Source: Rhizophagus clarus (Eukaryota; Glomeromycota; Glomeromycetes; Glomerales; Glomeraceae). From it: 64,000 nt of DNA. Location of the stretch: contig BLAL01000021.1 of assembly GCA_015698045.1 (NCBI GenBank), positions 62,001-126,000 on the forward strand. The letters run 5' to 3'. A model generated the notes under the pieces. The model saw only the letters and a program-made list of their open reading frames with translations. It was not told where the DNA came from and made no database searches. The position numbers and the translations under genes were made by a program. Of the stretch, positions 58,157-64,000 are shown one piece after another; the stretch's first letter is position 1, and each line of letters starts with the position of its first letter.

Positions 58157-58319
58157 AAGAATTTTGTAATTAATTGTAGGATTTGTATTACATCAGGAAA
58201 TTAAACACGGCATAATGTTCTGTAAGTTTACGGTTTTTCGCAATCTTACGCATTTTTACGACGTAATATTCCGTATATTTTACGGGATCCATAAACCTAC
58301 GTAAAAATATGCCGAAATA
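58157..58319. other. Transition to minisatellite, ACGTAA-rich
   Basis: Contains TTACGGTTTTTCGCAATCTT and ACGACGTAATATTCCGTAT, diverged relatives of the 51-bp repeat that follows. Confidence 0.45.
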
Positions 58320-58832
58320 TATCGTGAAATTACGTGCTCGTAAGTATTACGAAACATTTCGACCATAATGTTCCGTAGCATTACGTGCTTGTAAGTATTA
58401 TGAAACATTTCGACCATAATGTTCCGTAGCATTACGTGCTTGTAAGTATTACGAAACATTTCGACCATAATGTTCTATAGCATTACGTGCTCGTAAGCAT
58501 TACGAAACATTACGGTCAAAATGTTCTGTAGCATTACGTGCTCGTAAGTATTACGAAACATTTCGACCATAATGTTCCATAGCATTACGTGCTTATAAGT
58601 ATTACGAAATATTTTGATCATAATGTTCCGTAGCATTACGTGCTCGTAAGTATTACAAAATATTACGGTCAAAATGTTCCGTAGCATTACGTGCTCGTAA
58701 GCATTATGAAATATTACGGTCAAAATGTTCCGTAGCATTACGTGCTTGTAAGCATTACGAAACATTATGATCGAAATGTTCCGTAGCATTACGTGCTCGT
58801 AAGTATTACGAAACATTACGGTCAAAATGTTG
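58320..58832. repeat. 51-bp minisatellite, about 10 units
   Basis: The unit is built from GTAAGTATTACGAAACATTT, CGACCATAATGTTCCGTAGC and ATTACGTGCTC. Consecutive units begin exactly 51 bp apart (for example 58,341 and 58,392). Within a unit TACGAAACATT and AATGTTCCGTA form a hairpin. Because 51 is divisible by three, the minus strand is open as a 17-residue repeat (MVEMFRNTYKHVMLRNI), considered fortuitous. Confidence 0.85.
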
Positions 58833-58990
58833 AAATATCATATTAACGTTACCAAAGTATTATAACATTTATTTGACATCGTAACTATATCGTAGAAATA
58901 TCATATTAATATCGAATTAACATCGCTAAAGTATTATAACATTTATTTGATATCATCAATAACTATATCGTAGTAATTTCATAAATTACA
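58833..58990. repeat. Two ~80-bp direct repeats
   Basis: GAAATATCATATTAA, then AAAGTATTATAACATTTATT, TGA(C/T)ATC and AACTATATCGTAG occurs twice in succession, after the minisatellite. Confidence 0.65.
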
Positions 58991-60483
58991 TCACAAAAAT
59001 TAATATTTATTATACATCAATAATAATAATACAATCTTATTAATAATAAAAGAAAATAAAGATTATTGTTAAGAATAACGAAAACATTAAATACTATCTT
59101 TATTCCTTTTATTCTATACGTAAGTAGGATCCAGTCGCTAAGGGTAAATTTTAAAAAAAAATATAAAAAAAAAACAATTATGATTAATATAATATACTCT
59201 TTATAAAATATATTTAAAATTTAAATTTAATATATAACCTTGGGATAATGGTTAGAGCAGGTAATCTCCGGGATTTTGAGAAAAAATAAAAATGATAATA
59301 TTTTTAACGTTAGCTCTTTAAATTTTGAAAGTGTTACTAATTCTTAAAACCATAATATTATAAAAAAAATGCTGGCTGCTACGACTGACGCCACCCCGGA
59401 CAAAGTAATTGGCGGCAGAAAATGTCATAAAATATCCAGCCCTATTTCACAACATTTTCCTCCAGGCTAAGCAAATATTACAAAAGAAAGCTTCAAATAT
59501 ATTCAGCAATTTGAACATAGCATTTGAGAATACATTCTAACTCCCTTAAGTAATACCACAGTCTAACAAAGAAAGACTCAAACTACACCCTATTGTAAAG
59601 AAAGTACATAACCAATCCCTCCTACAGAACCAGTAGACTTTACGAATATGGTAGAGTCCAAAAAAATATGAAAAATATGCGTATATCCCATTTTCATACC
59701 TGCTTAATGGCTTCACTATTTATTTAAAAGTAGTTTTTTTGTCTTATACATTTTTTGGCGAACGGTCTTCGTGTTGGTGGTTATATCGAATATATAAACT
59801 AAAATACCAAAGTATTGTTAATATTGTAAAAGATAAGTATACTTGGATAAAAGATAAGTAAAGTATACTTGGATAAAAGAGAAAAGAAAATACCGTAAAG
59901 TGTTAATATATAAGACAAGTATAATATTTAAGAGAGAAGCGTATTTTTGAAAATAAGCAAAAAAAAATCACGCATTAAATAAACACGATTTTTAGCTATT
60001 TTTAGATATCACATGCATGTAAACAAATCGAATTTTGATTGGTTAATTTAGTATATTACATCATGCATAAAGATTAATGTGATTTTATTGGTTAATTTTA
60101 AAACTGACACAAATTTAATAATTACTGATATTTATATAATTAAGAAACTTTGAAAATTTGAACGATGTTAAATTAATATATATATGATATGATATAACAT
60201 TTATGATGTTGATTTGCAGCGATATCTGCTAAAACTCTAAAAATTCAAAGAGATATAGATTTGATTTTTATTAACAACTAAATTTTCATTAATCTTACCA
60301 AGCATAAAGCGCACACAAAATTATGGTCATGTGCGGAAATTTGTGCACCACCTACAATGTACAGTACAATATAGTAGCGGAAACGTATACAAAAAAATTT
60401 AGATCTTAATATATAAAATTGAAAATTATTAAAATTTTTATAGACTTAAAATTATCAATAAAATCTTTTTTCTAACTACAATT
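58991..60483. other. Intergenic repeat debris
   Basis: Includes a possible A-box-like word (ATGGTTAGAGCAGG, 59,249-59,262) without a B box. 59,370-59,660 is a less AT-rich stretch with a plus-strand fragment IQPYFTTFSSRLSKYYKRK that may be LINE debris. A duplicated AAGTATACTTGGATAAAAGA occurs at 59,835 and 59,863, and two ATTGGTTAATTT boxes at ~60,040 and 60,088. No gene is supported. Confidence 0.35.
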
Positions 60484-60660
60484 ATGTGGTGTAGTTATTC
60501 TTTGCACGGAATCTGCATATCTGCAGGTCTTAAGTTCAATTTCTACCGCATGATGATTGTGAAGACTTTCTATAGGGATGACATTTCTCATGTCCCACGA
60601 TAGGGCTAAATTCTCCCCACGTAAAATGTCTAAATATTTTTATTTCAAAAAAAAATTAGC
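60484..60660 (+). mobile_element. tRNA-derived SINE-like element
   Basis: A tRNA-like head (60,485-60,552) has an A-box-like TGGTGTAGTTA, a CTGCATATCTGCAG anticodon-stem-like palindrome and a B-box-like GTTCAATTT in correct order and spacing. It continues into an unrelated body (CATTTCTCATGTCCCACGAT) ending in an A-rich tail (TTTCAAAAAAAAATT). The acceptor stem is not conserved, so it is not a functional tRNA gene. RNA polymerase III transcription is inferred from the boxes. Confidence 0.5.
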
Positions 60661-60734
60661 TTTGGTAATTAGTAGTAGTATCATTATATAATCTAGAAGG
60701 ACCTGGTTTTTTTCAATATTATTATATTTATTGA

Positions 60735-61065
60735 ACATTACAAAGAAATTACATGGGCACGACAAAATGACACATAATGACATATTGTTCAGCAATTAAT
60801 TCCTGTAATATCTTCTTTTAATTAATGTAATTAATGTAAGCCTTTGGTTCCAGTCTGGAATCAGCGTAAAATTTAATAAAATTACTCGGGCGTGACAACA
60901 ATAACACATAATGACATATTGTTCAGCAATCCTGTAATATCTTCTTTTAATTAATGTAATTAATGTAAGCCTTTGGTTCTTTGGTTCCAGTCCGGAATCA
61001 GCGTAAAATTTAATAAAACTGCATGGGCACGACAACAACAACGACACATAAATTCCTGTGATATC
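60735..61065. repeat. ~125-bp tandem repeat (2.5 copies)
   Basis: GGGCACGACAA, then ACACATAATGACATATTGTT, CCTGTAATATCTTCTTTTAA, AAGCCTTTGGTTCCAGTC and GGAATCAGCGTAAAATTTAA recurs. The second copy has an extra CTTTGGTT. The minus-strand open frame across it is a by-product. Confidence 0.75.
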
Positions 61066-61534
61066 TGTACATTATATTTAAAATTATAACAGATAAGAAC
61101 GAATCTGCAATATTTTGCTCATTTAGCTCAATAAGAAAATATGTAAACTACTTTTTCTGGAAATTCTGACATTATTAAAAATGATTTGTCAAGCATCTTT
61201 TATAAAAGCATTCTGTGCCTTTCATGTATTGTAATTTAAAAAACAATTATTCTTTTTATTAAATTATTCAAAAAAAAACGTTATTTGGCAATGCCAGCCA
61301 CGTGAAAGGTTGTTTAGAGCAAAAGAACACGCATTTTACCAGAGCTTTTCAAATGAACGATATTTAAAGAAAAACATAATAAGTTGAATCAATTCACACT
61401 ATCTTAAAACATGTTTTTGACATATACATATAATATACCGTATATATTTTTATTTATTTATTACGAACAGATAATGTTTTTTTATAAATCTGATAAAATA
61501 GGAAATAAAAAAAACTCTCGTAAAAATAAACTAA
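61066..61534. other. Intergenic, 3' flank of the 566-aa gene
   Basis: AT-rich, with a GGCAATGCCAGCCACGTG patch at ~61,288-61,305. No gene. Confidence 0.4.
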
Positions 61535-63303
61535 TTAACTGCTGGCCATCTCCGGTGCTGCATCTGGTGCTGGTGCTGCATCTCCATCCTCATTATCATC
61601 CTCTTTTTCGTTATTTTCGTGATCCTCTGATTTTTCATAATCACCATCCTTTTTTCTGTCAATATCCATCTCGTCATCATCTTTGTCATCATCGTGATTT
61701 TCACCATTATCCTCGACTGGTGCTTGTGCTGCATCTCCATCTGGTACTTTTCCATCCTCATTATCATCCTCTTCTTCGTTATTTTTGTGATCCTCTGACT
61801 TTTCATAATTATCATCATCCTCCTTTAAAGCAAATTGAAATGAGGATCCCGAATTAGAAACCCGCCTATAATGTAGGTCGAATTCCTTTGTCAGCCACTG
61901 AATTCCTTTTGTTAGTTTATCAAAAAAATCTGTATCATTATTTATTAGGAATTCTCTTGTGATAAAATCATGTAATTCTATCACATTCCACTGCCCTTTC
62001 AGGGCATTTAAGATTTTGTTAATCCTTCGGCCCGCCATCACTTCCTTTGCGAGTGCCTTTCTTTTTAATTTATCTTTTTTTTTCCCTTCCAATTCTGAGG
62101 CTTCCTTAACCCTCTTATCATCATCTTTTAAGGAAGGTATTTTGTCTACAACTTGTTTATAACGGTCGTAAAGATCTGCTAAAACACTATACCATCTTAA
62201 TCTTGATCTGTGAGCAATTTCCTCGCTGACCCTTAATCTTGTGCAGGCTGTGGCTGCATACAAAATATAATCTGTAGCAGCCTCAAAATGTCGCATAAAG
62301 TTGGCATCATGTTTATCTTGGATGAGCATTGGTGCTGGAGGAGGATTCAACAGAATGAGGTAATCGGGCACCTCTTCATGTTCAGTTGCAATATAATCAA
62401 CATATTGTTCAAAGTAACTTGTATTTGGTTTATCATAAACTGAATCGATAGTCGAAATATGATGCTCTTTTTTCGTGGCGAGATTTCCCCATTCTTCTAA
62501 TTTCTCATCATGTTCATCCTCTGCTTTTAGCTTTAAATACTCGCAAATTTTTGCACTCCATTCGTAACGATTCGGGTTCTTAAAAAAATATTAATATTTA
62601 ATTGATTTATTCTGTTTTGATATAAAAATAATAATAAAACACTTACAATTTTTTTGTCCCGCACAGGGATATCTTTTGGAGGAAGGTAATGAAAGTATTG
62701 AAGACTTTCATTTATTGCCCGTATTGAACTATTTAACTTTTCATTTACGGATTTCTTACTAGCTGTTTTTTTGAGCGATTTTTTTGTTATTTCTGAGTAA
62801 CTCTCAATTTGGGCAGACGATAAGGATGTTTCTGCATCATTAATTTGTGAGTTAATGAGCATTCGCTTCTCTTCATTTATTTTCTTAATTATATTATTTG
62901 GAGTGACTGAATTACAATAATAAACTGGAATCTTAAAAGAATTCTGATGAATTTCATTCCCAAGTTCAATTCTATCATCCTCGTACAATACCTGTTTCAC
63001 TTGAGTTGGGGGAATTTTAGTTATTGTGTCTGGATTTTGAATCCATTCCACAACAAATTTGTCCTTTGTAATTACCACCGTATCAACTTCGGGTGGTAAT
63101 ATTAGGGACGCAGAGGACACTAAGTTTGTAAAAGAAGCGCATTTGTTAAATAGTTCTTTTCTATCATTCAATATATCTAATTTTATTTTTTTATTGTCGA
63201 ATGAATCCTCGTCCCAATTAAATTGTTCATGAAGCCTTTCATCTAAATTGTAAGACTCATGCTTCCTTTTTCTTTTTGATGATACAATTGATGATTGAGA
63301 CAT
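61535..63303 (-). CDS. Conserved-looking hypothetical protein, 566 aa
   Basis: Two exons, 63303-62647 and 62578-61535, with a GTAAGT donor, a T-rich acceptor and a 69-nt phase-0 intron. No internal stop. The N-terminus is Ser-rich with a nuclear-localisation-like SSKRKRKHES. A basic helical region (EITKKSLKKTASKKSVNEKL) precedes the intron. Exon 2 encodes KICEYLKLKAEDEHDEKLEE, the segment DYLILLNPPPAPMLIQDKH, and a helical core (HRSRLRWYSVLADLYDRYKQ, AGRRINKILNALKGQWNVIE, FITREFLINNDTDFFDKL). The acidic tail has two copies of a YEKSEDHxNNExEDDNEDG repeat separated by Ala/Pro-rich linkers. It looks nuclear. I do not recognise the family. Codon choice and intact frame mark it as a real gene, unlike the neighbouring repeats. 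Confidence 0.75.
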
Positions 63304-64000
63304 TTTTGATGAAGAAGATAAAGAGTAAATTTATGTTTTGTTCACAAAATGGTAGTAACAAATGATTATTGCTTGATACATGATTTCCAAGAGAAATAAC
63401 TTATATTTATATTTTTTGAACTCTCAAGTTTTTATTTTTAGATATTTTATAATTATGCATTTATGTTATATTTTACAATGTATAGTTTATAGATAATTGT
63501 TAAATCTCAATTAATTTGATGTATAAACGTGGACTAAATAAATTGATTTAATGAGCGATGTAAATGTTCTTATCGCTAAAAACCAGATCATTGATCTCCC
63601 GCATCTTTCTTTGCATATACGTAAATTAAAATAAATCCAGTACAATGATTTCTATTTTTGGAATTACGCAAGAAAATGATTAAGAGCGCGGAAAATAATT
63701 CATTGTTAAATCAAAGTGATCAAATTAAATTACATCCGATTTTGGATACGCAGGGAAATAATTAACAGTACAATAGTTTCTATCTTTGGAATTACGCAGG
63801 AGAGCACATCCAGTACAATGGTTTCTATTTTTGAAATTACGCGGAAAAATAATTCATTGATCAATCAACGTAATTAAAATAAATTACATGTTAAGGAATT
63901 ACGAGACACTGCTTCAGACCAGCATAATTAATATATTTTATTTGAAGGTGAAACTAATATCATGAAGAGAGAAAAAAAAGTATAAAGAATTATAACAAAG
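63304..64000. promoter_or_regulatory. Upstream region with three copies of a ~33-bp motif
   Basis: CCAGTACAATGATTTCTATT followed by TTTGGAATTACGC occurs at about 63,638, again (ACAGTACAATAGTTTCTATC) at ~63,769, and again (CCAGTACAATGGTTTCTATT) at ~63,810, all in the same orientation and followed by GGAAAA(T)AATT-like sequence. They lie 335-545 bp upstream of the 566-aa gene's ATG and may be regulatory sites or a short tandem repeat. The far end of the window is otherwise featureless. Confidence 0.45.

Noticed and set aside
58280..58825. Minus-strand repeat proteins of 62 and 116 residues
   Set aside because: Direct consequence of the 51-bp minisatellite being divisible by three.
58320..58832. 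CRISPR-like repeat-spacer array
   Set aside because: Contiguous tandem units without unique spacers, in a eukaryotic genome with introns.
59240..59285. tRNA gene candidate (GGATAATGGTTAGAGCAGG)
   Set aside because: Only an A-box-like word; no B box, no cloverleaf pairing.
60796..61047. 83-codon minus-strand frame
   Set aside because: Lies entirely in a ~125-bp tandem repeat and contains the same peptide twice.

Overview
This is a nuclear window from a very AT-rich, transposon-laden fungal genome. Short GT-AG introns (57-150 nt), a Crinkler (CRN) protein with a P-loop NTPase, a Mediator MED5-like subunit and many decayed hAT, Plavaka-like, CACTA/Tnp2 and LINE elements together point to an arbuscular mycorrhizal fungus (Glomeromycotina, Rhizophagus-like). 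The organism is inferred from gene families and composition only. Genes were rebuilt by joining exons by eye, so exon ends are predictions.

0-17.7 kb is repeat land. A minus-strand array of very short exon-like blocks (1.2-4.0 kb) is interrupted by a 1,020-bp hAT-type MITE with an 8-bp target duplication. Next come a minus-strand LINE relic, a degenerate ~175-bp tandem repeat, a LINE 3' tail, a plus-strand LINE relic with an RNase H domain, coiled-coil and acidic fragments, and a minus-strand hAT relic.

17.7-33.1 kb is the gene-rich part. On the minus strand: a CAP/cofactor C-like protein (17.7-18.8) and a single-pass membrane protein with a Cys-rich ectodomain (19.1-20.2). On the plus strand: a 13-exon MED5-like gene (22.8-26.3), a dead hAT transposase (27.5-29.2) and a small coiled-coil gene (29.3-29.8). 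The minus-strand CRN gene (30.1-33.1) is complete at 917 aa and contains a 27-nt micro-exon.

34.0-47.4 kb holds a decayed Plavaka-type element followed directly by a well-delimited 10.86-kb CACTA-like element (36,524-47,379). That element has 19-bp CACTG termini, a perfect 3-bp TGA target duplication and subterminal TATCGGGTA repeats. It carries an intact 121-aa Myb/SANT-like gene, a minus-strand acidic/basic companion gene, a Tnp2 transposase with four in-frame stops, and a minus-strand exon with a hydrophobic segment. A second, internal inverted repeat (38.1 / 45.7 kb) suggests nesting.

47.4-61.5 kb is again repetitive: 41-bp, ~101-bp and 51-bp tandem arrays, two unrecognised decayed gene families, a second mini-exon array (50.2-51.5), an inverted-repeat-bounded ~3.9-kb element with an unrecognised gene, and a tRNA-derived SINE. 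The window ends with an intact two-exon 566-aa gene of unknown function (61.5-63.3, minus), preceded by three copies of a ~33-bp motif.

In nearly every transposon gene the stop codons are of the kind made by C-to-T or G-to-A change, whereas the five single-copy-looking genes are open. The host genes are not an operon. The only evident functional grouping is within the CACTA element: transposase, DNA-binding protein, companion proteins and terminal binding-site-like repeats.
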